The position numbers were made by a program, and so were the translations under genes. Shown here piece after piece: positions 1 to 7,138 of a stretch of 11,403 bases of DNA. The DNA is from Thauera sp. GTDB taxonomy: Bacteria > Pseudomonadota > Gammaproteobacteria > Burkholderiales > Rhodocyclaceae. Positions within the stretch are counted from its first letter, which is position 1. Each line of letters begins with the position of its first letter. The notes under the pieces are model-generated. The model had not been told where the DNA came from and searched no databases. It saw only the letters and a list, made by a program, of their open reading frames with translations. Location of the stretch: contig DMCZ01000071.1 in assembly GCA_003446655.1 (NCBI GenBank), positions 5,675-17,077 on the forward strand, read 5' to 3'.

Positions 1-749
1 GGCGTGGACTCGATCGTCTTCCGAAGGCGCTTCAGCTCTTCCTCCGGCAGCCCGGTGTCGATGAGTTCGCGCACCGCCTTCCAGGCCAGGCGCACGCCCA
101 TGTGCAGGATCAGGAAGCCGACCACCGCCGCAGCCAGCGGCTCGAGGAAGGGGTAGCCCGCCAGGCTGCCGCCGATGCCGGCCGCTACCACCAGCGAGGA
201 TGCGGCATCCGAGCGCGCGTGCCAGGCGTTTGCCTCGAGCATCGGCGCGCGCAGCCGCCGTGCGGCAGAGAGCGTGAACCGGAAGAGGCTCTCCTTGGCG
301 ATCAAGGTCAGCAAGGCCATCACCAGCGCAGCGGGGTGGAGCTGGGGGAGCGTGCCCATGTTCTGCAGCCGCACGCCCGAACTCCACAGGAAACCGATGC
401 CGACGCCGGCGAGCACCGTGCCCAGCACCAGCGTGGTGACGGTTTCGATGCGGCCATGGCCGTAGGGGTGGTTGCTGTCGGCAGGGTCCGCACTGCGGCG
501 TCCGGCTACCAGCACCATCATGTCCGTGACCAGGTCGGAGAAGGTGTGGGCGGCATCGGCGACCAGGCTGAAGGCGTTCGCGAGCAGGCCGATGATGACC
601 TGGCCGATGGCGAGGAGGCTGTTGGTCACCACCGCGACCAGGGTGGCGCGCTGGATGCCTCTGCCGCGTGCAGCGTCGTCGAGGGCGGTGCCCGCGCCGA
701 GCAGCGGCGCGTCGTGTACAGGTGGCTTGGAAGCTCGAGCGGGGTGCAT
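1..749 (-). CDS. Cation diffusion facilitator (CDF) family metal efflux transporter, C-terminus cut by window edge
   Basis: Inner-membrane transporter expected to export a divalent metal ion in exchange for protons. The minus-strand frame is open from the ATG at 749 to the left edge (249 codons seen; most CDF proteins are 300-400 residues, so the cytoplasmic C-terminal domain is largely missing). About six hydrophobic segments are visible, at roughly residues 35-57, 59-82, 103-124, 138-160, 183-198 and 201-223. The two metal-site signatures are present: D65-A-A-H68-T-F-S-D72 in segment 2 and H177-A-R-S-D181 at the start of segment 5. The family motif HPYGHGRIE follows segment 2 at residues 94-102. 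Fold assignment is firm. Metal specificity (Zn, Fe, Mn, Co) cannot be read from these residues. No clear Shine-Dalgarno precedes the ATG. A minus-strand TATAAC at 769-774 would give a very short leader, so weakly led or leaderless translation is possible (inference). The gene is divergent from the rhodanese gene across 59 bp. Confidence 0.9.
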   Translation of the reverse strand, partial: MHPARASKPPVHDAPLLGAGTALDDAARGRGIQRATLVAVVTNSLLAIGQVIIGLLANAFSLVADAAHTFSDLVTDMMVLVAGRRSADPADSNHPYGHGRIETVTTLVLGTVLAGVGIGFLWSSGVRLQNMGTLPQLHPAALVMALLTLIAKESLFRFTLSAARRLRAPMLEANAWHARSDAASSLVVAAGIGGSLAGYPFLEPLAAAVVGFLILHMGVRLAWKAVRELIDTGLPEEELKRLRKTIEST

Positions 750-776
750 TGGGGGGCGCGGCGGACGCGTTATACT
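749..776 (+). promoter_or_regulatory. Candidate promoter for the rhodanese gene, overlapping a minus-strand -10
   Basis: TATACT at 771-776 matches five of six bases of the sigma-70 -10 consensus. TTGGGG at 749-754 lies 16 bp upstream as a poor -35. Transcription would start near 783, leaving a leader of about 26 nt before the ATG at 809. The same bases read on the minus strand give TATAAC (769-774), which could serve the divergent CDF gene, so both promoters would overlap in this 59-bp gap. Motif inspection only. Confidence 0.4.
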
Positions 777-808
777 TCGGGCGACCTACATTTTAGACGG
801 ATGTTCGC

Positions 809-1261
809 ATGGGAACCCTGTCGGACCTGTTGTCCCTCGCGCACGATCGTGCCCAGAACCTCGGATTGCCCTACCAGGGCGCGCTCACCCCTGCGGAGGC
901 TTGGCAGGTGCTGCAGCTGGCCCCTGGCGCCAAGCTGGTGGACGTACGCACACGCGCCGAGCTTGACTGGGTGGGGCGCGTTCCCGGCGCGGTGGAGATC
1001 GAGTGGAAAACCTACCCGTCGATGCAGGAGAATCCGAACTTTCTTGCTCAGCTCAAGCACCAGGTCGATCCCGAGGCGCTCGTGCTGTTCCTGTGCCGCT
1101 CGGCCGCTCGCTCGGACTCGGCTGCACGTCTGGCCAGTGCATCGGGCTACGCCAATTGCTATAACGTGCTGGAAGGCTTCGAGGGCGATCGGGACGCGAA
1201 CAACCAGCGCAACCGCATCGGCGGCTGGCGGCATGCCGGCCTGCCCTGGTTCCAGGGCTGA
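809..1261 (+). CDS. Single-domain rhodanese-like protein
   Basis: Small cytoplasmic protein of 150 residues with one rhodanese domain, a fold that carries sulfane sulfur as a persulfide on an active-site cysteine. Visible marks are the LVDVRTRAEL segment (residues 43-52), the VGRVPGAVEI turn (55-64) and the active-site loop beginning at C96 (CRSAARS, 96-102) after the LVLFL strand. The catalytic cysteine is present, so it should be active rather than a degenerate regulatory domain. The loop resembles that of single-domain thiosulfate or persulfide sulfurtransferases, but the donor and acceptor cannot be told from sequence. It lies 110 bp upstream of nadA in the same direction. A role in sulfur supply to the NadA iron-sulfur cluster is possible only as speculation. 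The ATG at 809 is preceded by a weak GACGGA; no better in-frame start is seen. Confidence 0.88.
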   Translation: MGTLSDLLSLAHDRAQNLGLPYQGALTPAEAWQVLQLAPGAKLVDVRTRAELDWVGRVPGAVEIEWKTYPSMQENPNFLAQLKHQVDPEALVLFLCRSAARSDSAARLASASGYANCYNVLEGFEGDRDANNQRNRIGGWRHAGLPWFQG

Positions 1262-1371
1262 GCAACATTCCCTTACCCGGGGCCCCCACCGCCGGCCGGA
1301 ACACGCGGCCGCCCGGAGGGGTCCGATTCCCGCAACCCCAGGATTGTCCTGACCGGACCCGGATACCCATC

Positions 1372-2472
1372 ATGCAAGTCGCCACCATCAGCTTCGACCG
1401 CTTCAACGTGCTCGCCGACAACGAGGCACAGGAGCGCATCCGCGCCGCGCGTGCGCGCCTCGGCGAGCGTGCGGTGCTGCTCTGCCACCATTACCAGCGC
1501 GCGGACGTGTACCAGCACGCCGACCTCACCGGCGACTCGTTGAAGCTCGCCCGCCTGGCCTCGCAGACCGACGCCGAGTACATCGTGTTCTGCGGCGTGC
1601 ACTTCATGGCCGAGGTCGCCGACATCCTCTCCAAGCCCACCCAGATCGCCATCCTGCCCGACCTCGCCGCCGGCTGCTCGATGGCGGACATGGCGAGCCT
1701 GGCCAAGGTCGAGCGCTGCTGGCGCGAGCTCGCCGAGGTGCTCGGCAAGCCCGACGAGCAGATCACCCCGGTCACCTACATCAACTCGGCGGCCGATCTC
1801 AAGGCCTTCTGCGGCGAGCACGGCGGCATCGTGTGCACCTCGACCAACGCCCCGGTGATCCTCGACTGGGCGTTCTCCAGGCGCGAGAAGGTGCTGTTCT
1901 TCCCCGACCAGCACCTCGGGCGGTGGACGGGCTTCAAGAAGGGCATCCCGCTCGACGAGATGGTGGTGTGGGATCCCGACCTCGAGTACGGCGGCCTCAC
2001 CCCGGAGCAGATCCGCAAGGCGAGGATCCTGCTGTGGAAGGGGCATTGTTCGGTGCACCAGATGTTCCAGCCGGTGCACATCGACCGCTGGCGCGAGAAG
2101 CATCCGCACGGCTTCGTCATCTCCCACCCCGAGAGCATGCTCGAGGTGTGCCAGAAATCCGATTACGTCGGCTCCACCGAATTCATCCTCAACACCATCA
2201 CCCAGGCCCCGCCCAACACCCACTGGCTGGTGGGCACCGAGCTCAACCTGGTGAGCCGCCTGGCCGAGGAGATGAAGCCGCAGGGCAAGGTGGTGCAGTT
2301 CATGGCCCCCACCGTGTGCATGTGCTCGACCATGCAGCGCATCGACCCGCAGCACCTGGCGTGGACGCTGGAGAACCTCGCCGAGGGCAAGGTGGTGAAC
2401 CAGATCAAGGTGCCCGCGCACGAGGCCGAGCTCGCCCGCATCGCGCTCGACCGCATGCTGGCTGTGTCCTGA
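1372..2472 (+). CDS. nadA: Quinolinate synthase NadA
   Basis: Cytoplasmic [4Fe-4S] enzyme that condenses iminoaspartate (made by NadB) with dihydroxyacetone phosphate to form quinolinate, the second step of de novo NAD synthesis. The 366 residues cover the whole family in its longer form. Recognised segments are LLCHHYQRADVYQHAD (36-51), FCGVHFMAEVADIL (73-86), the cluster cysteine C102 in AGCSMADM, TYINSAADLKAFCGEHGG (135-152), FFPDQHLGR (176-184), C226 in WKGHCSVHQMF, SHPES (251-255), VGSTEFI (266-272), GTELNLV (288-294) and MAPTVCMCSTM (311-321). C102, C226 and C318 are the likely three cluster ligands, matching C113, C200 and C297 of E. coli NadA by local alignment. The ATG at 1372 lacks a strong Shine-Dalgarno, but the N-terminus fits the family. 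No nadB or nadC is visible in the window. Confidence 0.97.
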   Translation: MQVATISFDRFNVLADNEAQERIRAARARLGERAVLLCHHYQRADVYQHADLTGDSLKLARLASQTDAEYIVFCGVHFMAEVADILSKPTQIAILPDLAAGCSMADMASLAKVERCWRELAEVLGKPDEQITPVTYINSAADLKAFCGEHGGIVCTSTNAPVILDWAFSRREKVLFFPDQHLGRWTGFKKGIPLDEMVVWDPDLEYGGLTPEQIRKARILLWKGHCSVHQMFQPVHIDRWREKHPHGFVISHPESMLEVCQKSDYVGSTEFILNTITQAPPNTHWLVGTELNLVSRLAEEMKPQGKVVQFMAPTVCMCSTMQRIDPQHLAWTLENLAEGKVVNQIKVPAHEAELARIALDRMLAVS

Positions 2473-2496
2473 TCGGCGCGACGAGGTCCGGCGGTC

Positions 2497-3246
2497 ATGA
2501 CGCTCAGGATCTGCAGCTACAACATCCACAAGGGCTTCTCGCAGTTCAACCGCCGCATGGTGGTGCATGAACTGCGCGAGCGCCTGCGCAGCCTGGATGC
2601 CGACCTCGTCTTCCTGCAGGAGGTGCAGGGCCTGCACCTGCGTCATCCGGTGCGCCATCCCGACTGGCCGGAGCAGCCCCAGCACGAGTTCCTCGCCGAG
2701 GACGCCTGGCAGCAGACCGCCTACGGCGGCAACGCGATCTACGACCACGGCCACCACGGCAACGCCATCCTGTCCCGCCACCTGATCCTGAGCACCGCCA
2801 ACCAGGACGTCTCCGACCACCGCTTCGAGCGCCGCGGGCTGCTGCACTGCGAGGTGGAGCTGCCTGCGTTCGACCGCCCGGTGCACTGCGTCTGCGTGCA
2901 TCTCGGGCTGATGGCGGGCAGCCGCCGGCGGCAGATGATGGCGCTTGCCGAGCGCATGGAGCAGCTCGCCCCGGGCGATGCGCCGCTGATCATCGCCGGC
3001 GACTTCAACGACTGGCGCAACCGCGCCGACGAGCTGCTCGGCCGCCGCCTCGGGCTCACCGAAGCCTTCGGCAGCGGGCGCGGGCGCCCGCCGCGCAGCT
3101 TTCCGAGCGCGCTGCCCTTCTTCCGCCTCGACCGCATCTACGTGCGCGGCTTCCGGGTGCGCCAGGCGCAGGTGCATTACGGCGCCCCGTGGGCGCGGAT
3201 CTCCGATCACGCCGCGCTCACCGCCGACCTGGAGCCGGTGCCCTGA
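2497..3246 (+). CDS. Endonuclease/exonuclease/phosphatase (EEP) family protein, YbhP-like
   Basis: A 249-residue metal-dependent phosphodiesterase fold of the DNase I/exonuclease III/sphingomyelinase superfamily. Motifs in order are CSYNIHKG with N9, FLQEV with the metal-binding E42, GNAILSR (88-94), VHLGLM (134-139), AGDFNDW with D169 and N171, RLDRIYV with D212, and SDHAAL with the catalytic pair D237-H238. All key residues are present, so an active enzyme is expected; the substrate (nucleic acid, lipid or inositol phosphate) is not determined by these motifs. It is followed directly by a ClsB-type cardiolipin synthase, the same order as ybhP-clsB in E. coli, which favours a membrane phospholipid-linked role over DNA repair (inference). 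GAGGT at 2483-2487 is a good Shine-Dalgarno for the ATG at 2497. It follows nadA by 24 bp and may be cotranscribed with it. Confidence 0.9.
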   Translation: MTLRICSYNIHKGFSQFNRRMVVHELRERLRSLDADLVFLQEVQGLHLRHPVRHPDWPEQPQHEFLAEDAWQQTAYGGNAIYDHGHHGNAILSRHLILSTANQDVSDHRFERRGLLHCEVELPAFDRPVHCVCVHLGLMAGSRRRQMMALAERMEQLAPGDAPLIIAGDFNDWRNRADELLGRRLGLTEAFGSGRGRPPRSFPSALPFFRLDRIYVRGFRVRQAQVHYGAPWARISDHAALTADLEPVP

Positions 3247-4400
3247 TGCAGTTCCTTGCCGGCAACGCGGTCGCGCTGCTGGAGAATGGCGAGCAGTACT
3301 TCCCGGCGCTCGAGGCTGCCATCGACGCCGCAACGCGCGAGATCTTCCTGCAGAGCTACATCTTCGACGACGACCCAACCGGGCGCCGCATCGCCGACGC
3401 GCTCGCGCGCGCAGCGGTGCGCGACGTGGCCGTCAGGGTGATGGTCGATGGGTTCGGCGGTCGTAATTTCGTCGCCAGCCTGTTGCCGCGCCTGCGTGAG
3501 GCGGGTGTGCAGGTCCTGATCTACCGCCGCGAGCTCCGTCCGCTGTCCTTGCGCCGCCACCGTCTGCGCCGGCTGCACCGCAAGGTGGCGGTGATCGATG
3601 GCCGCATCGCCTTCGTCGGCGGCATCAACATCGTGGATGACTTCGCTGCGGGCCAGCTCCACCATCCGCGGTATGACTACGCGGTTCGGGTGCAGGGGCC
3701 CTTGCTCGACCCGATCGTCGCGTCGGCGCAGCGCCTGTGGCGACTGGTCGCGTGGGCGAGCTTCCGGCAGCGGGACCTGCAGCCGCTGCTCGCTCCGCCC
3801 CGCACCGAGCCGGCCGGCGATATCCGTGCGGCCTTCGTCGTGCGCGACAATCTGCGTTACCGGCATGCGATCGAGAACGCCTACCTGGACGCGATCGGCG
3901 CTGCGCGCGACGAGATCGTCATCGCCAACGCCTATTTCTTTCCCGGCCGGCGTTTCCGCCAGGCGCTCGTCGATGCGGCCGAGCGCGGCGTGCGGGTGAC
4001 GCTGCTGCTCCAGGGCTTGTCTGACCACCCGCTGCAGGCCTATGCCACGCGTGCGCTCTATCCGATGTTCCTCGCGCGCGGCATCCGTCTGTTCGAGTAC
4101 CACCGCAGCCACCTGCATGCGAAGGTCGCGGTCGTCGACGGGCAATGGTCAACCGTGGGGTCCAGCAACATCGACGCCTTCAGCCTGCTGCTGGCGCGCG
4201 AGGCGAACGTGGTGGTGGACGATGCGGCCTTTGCCCAACGGCTGCGGGCCAGCCTCGAATCGGCGATCTGCGCGGGAGCGCGGGAGCTCAAGCCGTCGGA
4301 CTGGCAGCGGCTGCCACTGCTGCGTCGCGGCATGAGCTGGCTCGCTTACCAGATCGTCCGCCTGGCCATCGGCATTGCGGGCTACGGCCGAAGCCACTGA
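3246..4400 (+). CDS. clsB: Cardiolipin synthase B-type phospholipase D family protein
   Basis: Phospholipase D superfamily enzyme of 384 residues, expected to make cardiolipin at the inner membrane by transferring a phosphatidyl group. The two HxKxxxxD catalytic motifs are intact: H111-R-K113...D118 followed by GRIAFVGGIN, and H291-A-K293...D298 followed by GQWSTVGSSN. Unlike ClsA there is no N-terminal pair of membrane segments; the protein starts directly with LAGNAVALLENGEQYFPAL, as ClsB does. A C-terminal amphipathic or hydrophobic stretch (about 363-380) may aid membrane contact. The frame is open further upstream to an ATG at 3189, but the start at 3246 is preferred: it overlaps the stop of the EEP gene as TGATG, suggesting translational coupling, and a GGAG at 3231-3234 sits 11 bases upstream. 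The extra upstream residues are arginine-rich shadow of the EEP gene. In E. coli, ClsB can use phosphatidylglycerol plus another lipid or glycerol; substrates here are inferred. Confidence 0.93.
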   Translation: MQFLAGNAVALLENGEQYFPALEAAIDAATREIFLQSYIFDDDPTGRRIADALARAAVRDVAVRVMVDGFGGRNFVASLLPRLREAGVQVLIYRRELRPLSLRRHRLRRLHRKVAVIDGRIAFVGGINIVDDFAAGQLHHPRYDYAVRVQGPLLDPIVASAQRLWRLVAWASFRQRDLQPLLAPPRTEPAGDIRAAFVVRDNLRYRHAIENAYLDAIGAARDEIVIANAYFFPGRRFRQALVDAAERGVRVTLLLQGLSDHPLQAYATRALYPMFLARGIRLFEYHRSHLHAKVAVVDGQWSTVGSSNIDAFSLLLAREANVVVDDAAFAQRLRASLESAICAGARELKPSDWQRLPLLRRGMSWLAYQIVRLAIGIAGYGRSH

Positions 4401-4502
4401 GCGCCGGCCCTGAGGCGATGCCGGGTCGCCCCGCACCGCTCGGCGAACGAGGCATTCAACACGTTCTGCCCGCCGCACCCCGCGCGACCGGCGCGGTGGA
4501 GC

Positions 4503-4928
4503 TCAAGCCCCGATCAGGCGCAGGTATTCGATCTTGGTGCAGCGATCGACGACGACCTTGAGGCCGGCCTCGGCTGCCTTTCGCGCCGCCTCCGGTGCGA
4601 TGACGCCGAGCTGCAGCCAGAGGCAGCCGGCGCCCACCGCGATCGCCTCGTCGACGACTGCCATCACCTCCGACGGTTTGCGGAACACGTCCACGATGTC
4701 GATCCGCTCCGGAACCGCGTGCAGGTCCGGATAGCACTTGAGTCCCATGACTTCCTGGTAGGCGGGATTGACCGGGATGATCCTGTAGCCGACGCGCTGC
4801 AGCCGATGCGCGACCTCGTTGCTCGGGCGGTCGGGCTTTGCGGACAGGCCGACGATGGCGATGGTACGTGCGTCCTGCAGCAGCTTGCGGATGGCGTCGG
4901 GCTGGGCGCTGATATCGTTCGGATGCAT
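4503..4928 (-). CDS. CoA-binding domain protein, YccU-like
   Basis: A 141-residue soluble protein consisting of a single Rossmann-type CoA-binding domain like that of succinyl-CoA synthetase alpha. Typical segments are RTIAIVGLSAKPDRPSNEVA (residues 21-40), YRIIPVNPAYQEVMG (48-62), the YPDLHAVPERIDIVDVFR strand-turn (66-83) and GAGCLWLQLGVI (99-110). The C-terminal VVVDRCTKIEY (125-135) is characteristic of the YccU group. The molecular role of these small proteins is not established. It is the second gene of a minus-strand pair: gluQ ends nine bases upstream, and the gluQ stop TGA lies inside TGAGGAAA, which is the Shine-Dalgarno for this ATG. The pair therefore looks cotranscribed and translationally coupled. 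The downstream gap to clsB (4401-4502) shows only a short GC hairpin. Confidence 0.9.
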   Translation of the reverse strand: MHPNDISAQPDAIRKLLQDARTIAIVGLSAKPDRPSNEVAHRLQRVGYRIIPVNPAYQEVMGLKCYPDLHAVPERIDIVDVFRKPSEVMAVVDEAIAVGAGCLWLQLGVIAPEAARKAAEAGLKVVVDRCTKIEYLRLIGA

Positions 4929-4937
4929 GGGGTTTCC

Positions 4938-5849
4938 TCAGAAAAAGCCGCTCGCCACCGCCTGGTGGCGGTGCGGCACGGCGGCGATCGACCAGTGCGA
5001 CTGCGCCCACTGCCAGATCTCGGCCAGCGGCGCGCGCGCGAGCATGTCGGGCGGATTCTGGCCGAGAAAGCGCAGCGCGGCCAGCAGCGCGGCCTGCGGC
5101 GGATGTTCGTCGACGGCGCGCGCCAGGGTCTGCTTGGAGAGCTTCTCGCCCGCGGCGTTGGTGGCCAGCGGCAGGTGGGCGTAGGCGGGCGCGGGCTTGC
5201 CGAGCAGCCCGAGGAGGTGGATCTGGCGCGCGGTCGAGTCGAGCAGGTCGGCGCCGCGCACGACGTGGGTGACGCCCGCGTCGGCGTCGTCCACCACCAC
5301 CGCGAGCTGGTAGGCGAACAGGCCGTCGGCGCGCCTGACCACGTAGTCGCCGGCATCGGCGGCGAGGTCGGTCACCTGTTCGCCCTGCACCGCGTCGTCG
5401 AAGCGGATCACGCCCTCGGCGCGCACCCGCCAGGCGCGGCCTTCGCGTCCGGGTGGCAGGCCGTGGCGACAGGTACCCGGATAGCGGCGCGAGCCGTCGC
5501 GCGCCAGTGGCTGGTCGGCCAACTCGCGCCGGGTGCAGGCGCAGGGGTAGGCGAGGCCGGCGGCCTTCAGCGTGTCGAGCGCGGCCTCGTAGGCGGCGGT
5601 GCGCCGGCTCTGCCAGACGAGCTCGCCGTCCCACTCGAAACCGAAGCGTGCGAGCGTGGCGAGGATGCCCTCGGCGGCGCCGGCAACCGTGCGCGGGGTG
5701 TCGACGTCCTCGATGCGCAGCAGCCAGCGTCCTTCGTGTGCCCGTGCATCCAGAAAGCTGCCGACCGCCGCAACCAGGGAACCAAAGTGAAGTGAGCCGC
5801 TCGGGGAGGGCGCAAAGCGGCCGATGTAGCCTGAAGTCGGGGACGTCAT
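4938..5849 (-). CDS. gluQ: Glutamyl-queuosine tRNA(Asp) synthetase
   Basis: Truncated paralogue of glutamyl-tRNA synthetase, lacking the anticodon-binding domain, that attaches glutamate to the queuosine base at position 34 of tRNA(Asp). The 303-residue length is typical of GluQ-RS and much shorter than GltX. Visible are GRFAPSPSGSLHFGSLVAA (10-28) with the HIGH-like HFGS (21-24), LLRIEDVDTPR (43-53), the zinc motif C103-A-C105 ... Y123-P-G-T-C127 matching the family's CxC...YxxxC, VVDDADAGVTHVVRGADLL (185-203), and the KMSKS equivalent KLSKQ at 236-240. The minus-strand frame is open far upstream to 6761, but the start at 5849 is chosen because homology begins a few residues later (YIGRFAPSPSG) and AGGA at 5858-5861 lies eight bases upstream. 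It is divergent from the EamA gene across 177 bp and leads into the CoA-binding gene. Confidence 0.95.
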   Translation of the reverse strand: MTSPTSGYIGRFAPSPSGSLHFGSLVAAVGSFLDARAHEGRWLLRIEDVDTPRTVAGAAEGILATLARFGFEWDGELVWQSRRTAAYEAALDTLKAAGLAYPCACTRRELADQPLARDGSRRYPGTCRHGLPPGREGRAWRVRAEGVIRFDDAVQGEQVTDLAADAGDYVVRRADGLFAYQLAVVVDDADAGVTHVVRGADLLDSTARQIHLLGLLGKPAPAYAHLPLATNAAGEKLSKQTLARAVDEHPPQAALLAALRFLGQNPPDMLARAPLAEIWQWAQSHWSIAAVPHRHQAVASGFF

Positions 5850-6026
5850 GGCGCGGATCCTAGCATCAGCGGCCGGATCGTTTATCGTGCACGCCTCTCC
5901 CGCCAGCCCTGGCATCCATCGATCGCCGTCTCCCGTGCCGCTCACCAGATCAAGTTCCTCACAAGTATTTCCAGGACCGCACCGCTGCGCCGCGCGCACT
6001 GCAGGGCGGGCGTGCGCAGGTGACCT

Positions 6027-6929
6027 GTGAACGGCGTGGCGAAGACCGCTGCCGGCCATCGTCTGGAAGCCGATCTGCTGCTGATTCTGACCACGGTAAT
6101 CGCTGCAGCGGGCTGGATCTTCTCCAAGGAGGCGCTCGCCGGCATGCCGCCGCTGATCTTCATCGGCCTGCGCTTCACGCTCGCCGGGCTGGTGCTGGCG
6201 ATGTTCTCGCTGCCGCAGCTGCGCGCGCTCGATCGGCGCGGACTGCGCAACAGCCTGCTCGTCGGCGCCCTGTTCGCCGGTGCCATGGTGCTGTGGATCC
6301 TCGGCCTGTCGCACAGCAGCCACCTCGGCGAGGCCTCGTTCATCTCCAGCATGGGCATCGTCATGGTGCCGGTGTTCGCGCGCCTGTTCTTCGGCGACCG
6401 TCCGCCGGCGAGCACCTGGTTCGCGCTGCCGCTCGCGCTCGCCGGCTTCGCCTGCCTGTCGCTCGACGGCGGCTTCGAGGTCGAGCTCGGGCAGTGGTTC
6501 TTCCTCGGCGCGGCGCTGGTGTTCGCGCTGATGTTCAACGTCAATTCGCACATCGTGCGCAACGTGCCGGTGCGTGCGTTGAGCGTGGTGCAGATGCTGG
6601 CGGTGGGCGTGCTGGTGCTGCCGCCTGCGCTGCTGATCGAGACCTGGCCGCCGACCTGGAGCGTGCCGGTGCTCGGCTGGCTGCTCGCCAGTGCGCTGCT
6701 CGCGACCACGCTGCGCTTCCTGCTCCAGCTCCACGGCCAGAGCCTGACCACGCCCAGCCACGCGGCGCTGATCATGATGCTCGAGCCGGTGTGGACCGCG
6801 CTCGCCGCGGCGTGGTGGTTCGCCGAGACCATGAGCGCGCTGCAGCTCGCCGGCTGCGGGCTGATCTTCATGGCGCTGGTGGTGAGCCGCTGGGTGTGGA
6901 TCCGGGGCTTGTTCGGCGGGCGGGGGTGA
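6027..6929 (+). CDS. DMT superfamily transporter, EamA family
   Basis: Inner-membrane protein of about 300 residues with roughly ten hydrophobic helices arranged as two EamA repeats, the architecture of drug/metabolite exporters (RhaT/YdcZ-like group). Diagnostic features are the first-repeat IFIGLRFTLAGLVLA (residues 44-58), the SFISSMGIVMVPVFARLFFGDR stretch in the first half, and the second-repeat SHAALIMMLEPVWTALAAAW, whose E-P-V-W near the end is typical of EamA domains. The exported compound cannot be predicted; amino acids, metabolites or drugs are all possible. The start is uncertain: GTG at 6027 is only three bases after an AGGTGA (6018-6023), whereas the in-frame GTG at 6036 is 12 bases after it. 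Both give nearly the same protein. It is separated from gluQ by a divergent gap. Confidence 0.88.
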   Translation: MNGVAKTAAGHRLEADLLLILTTVIAAAGWIFSKEALAGMPPLIFIGLRFTLAGLVLAMFSLPQLRALDRRGLRNSLLVGALFAGAMVLWILGLSHSSHLGEASFISSMGIVMVPVFARLFFGDRPPASTWFALPLALAGFACLSLDGGFEVELGQWFFLGAALVFALMFNVNSHIVRNVPVRALSVVQMLAVGVLVLPPALLIETWPPTWSVPVLGWLLASALLATTLRFLLQLHGQSLTTPSHAALIMMLEPVWTALAAAWWFAETMSALQLAGCGLIFMALVVSRWVWIRGLFGGRG

Positions 6930-6968
6930 GCGCCGGGGCCACGCCGCGGGCCGGGGCTCAAAAAGGGA

Positions 6969-7003
6969 AACCCCGCTCCAGCCTGCGGCCGTCGCGGGGT
7001 TTC
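6969..7003. terminator. Rho-independent terminator-like hairpin downstream of the EamA gene
   Basis: AAACCCCGC at 6969-6977 pairs perfectly with GCGGGGTTT at 6995-7003, a 9-bp GC-rich stem with a 17-nt loop. On the plus strand it is 39 bp after the EamA stop and is followed by TTT. On the minus strand it is followed by TTTCCCTTTTT, a better U-tract. It can thus act in both directions, and may originally have served a minus-strand gene. Stem and tails are seen directly; termination is inferred. Confidence 0.65.
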
Positions 7004-7027
7004 GTGGGTCTGGTTGCCCGTGACGGG

Positions 7028-7081
7028 CTAGACGTTGAACAGCGATTGTGACTGCAAGTCATTGAATGAACAGTTCACCAT
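7028..7081 (-). pseudogene. Possible 3' remnant of a lost minus-strand gene (17 codons)
   Basis: A minus-strand frame from an ATG at 7081 to a TAG at 7028 encodes MVNCSFNDLQSQSLFNV. It is immediately followed by a small GCCCG/CGGGC hairpin (7016-7028) and then by the 6969-7003 terminator in the direction that gives it a U-tract. The in-frame codons upstream meet a TAA within about 12 bases, so it cannot be the end of a longer intact gene. No Shine-Dalgarno is evident. I do not recognise the peptide. It could be the tail of a gene displaced by the hipBA/IS block, or chance. Confidence 0.2.
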
Positions 7082-7111
7082 GCTGCTCCATTAAAAAATA
7101 TACTCATGTTT

Positions 7112-7138
7112 GTACTCAAAAAACTCAGCATTGAGTAC
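7112..7138. repeat. Inverted repeat downstream of hipA (operator-like or weak terminator)
   Basis: GTACTCAA at 7112-7119 and TTGAGTAC at 7131-7138 form perfect 8-bp arms around 11 bases. The motif TACTCA also occurs at 7101-7106, and AACTCA at 7122-7127, so one hexamer recurs four times in 38 bp counting both strands. An alternative fold on the minus strand, ACTCA-ATGC-TGAGT (7123-7136) followed by six T, could be a weak terminator for hipA, which stops 38 bp upstream. The patch is AT-rich compared with everything to its left. Confidence 0.5.

Noticed and set aside
102..1352. A 416-codon plus-strand frame across the CDF and rhodanese region
   Set aside because: It overlaps two well-supported genes in other frames or on the other strand and has no recognisable domain.
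1344..1366. TTGTCC ... GGATAC as a nadA promoter
   Set aside because: The spacing is 11 bp, too short for sigma-70, and the -10 match is poor.
3189..3245. Earlier start for the cardiolipin synthase
   Set aside because: The extra 19 residues are arginine-rich and lie inside the EEP gene; the TGATG-coupled start at 3246 matches ClsB N-termini.
1273..3378. A 701-codon minus-strand open frame opposite nadA and the EEP gene
   Set aside because: Its translation is low-complexity (rich in H, A, G, R, V, E) with no domain, and it is the complement of two genes with clear motifs. This is a normal shadow in GC-rich DNA.
4480..4496. CCGCGC/GCGCGG hairpin between the convergent clsB and CoA-binding genes
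   Set aside because: It is a 6-bp stem without a U-tract in either direction, common by chance in GC-rich DNA, so not called as a terminator.
5850..6761. Upstream extension of the gluQ frame to an ATG at 6761 (607 codons)
   Set aside because: The added region is glutamine/histidine/arginine-rich antisense of the EamA gene, and homology begins just after the ATG at 5849, which has a Shine-Dalgarno.
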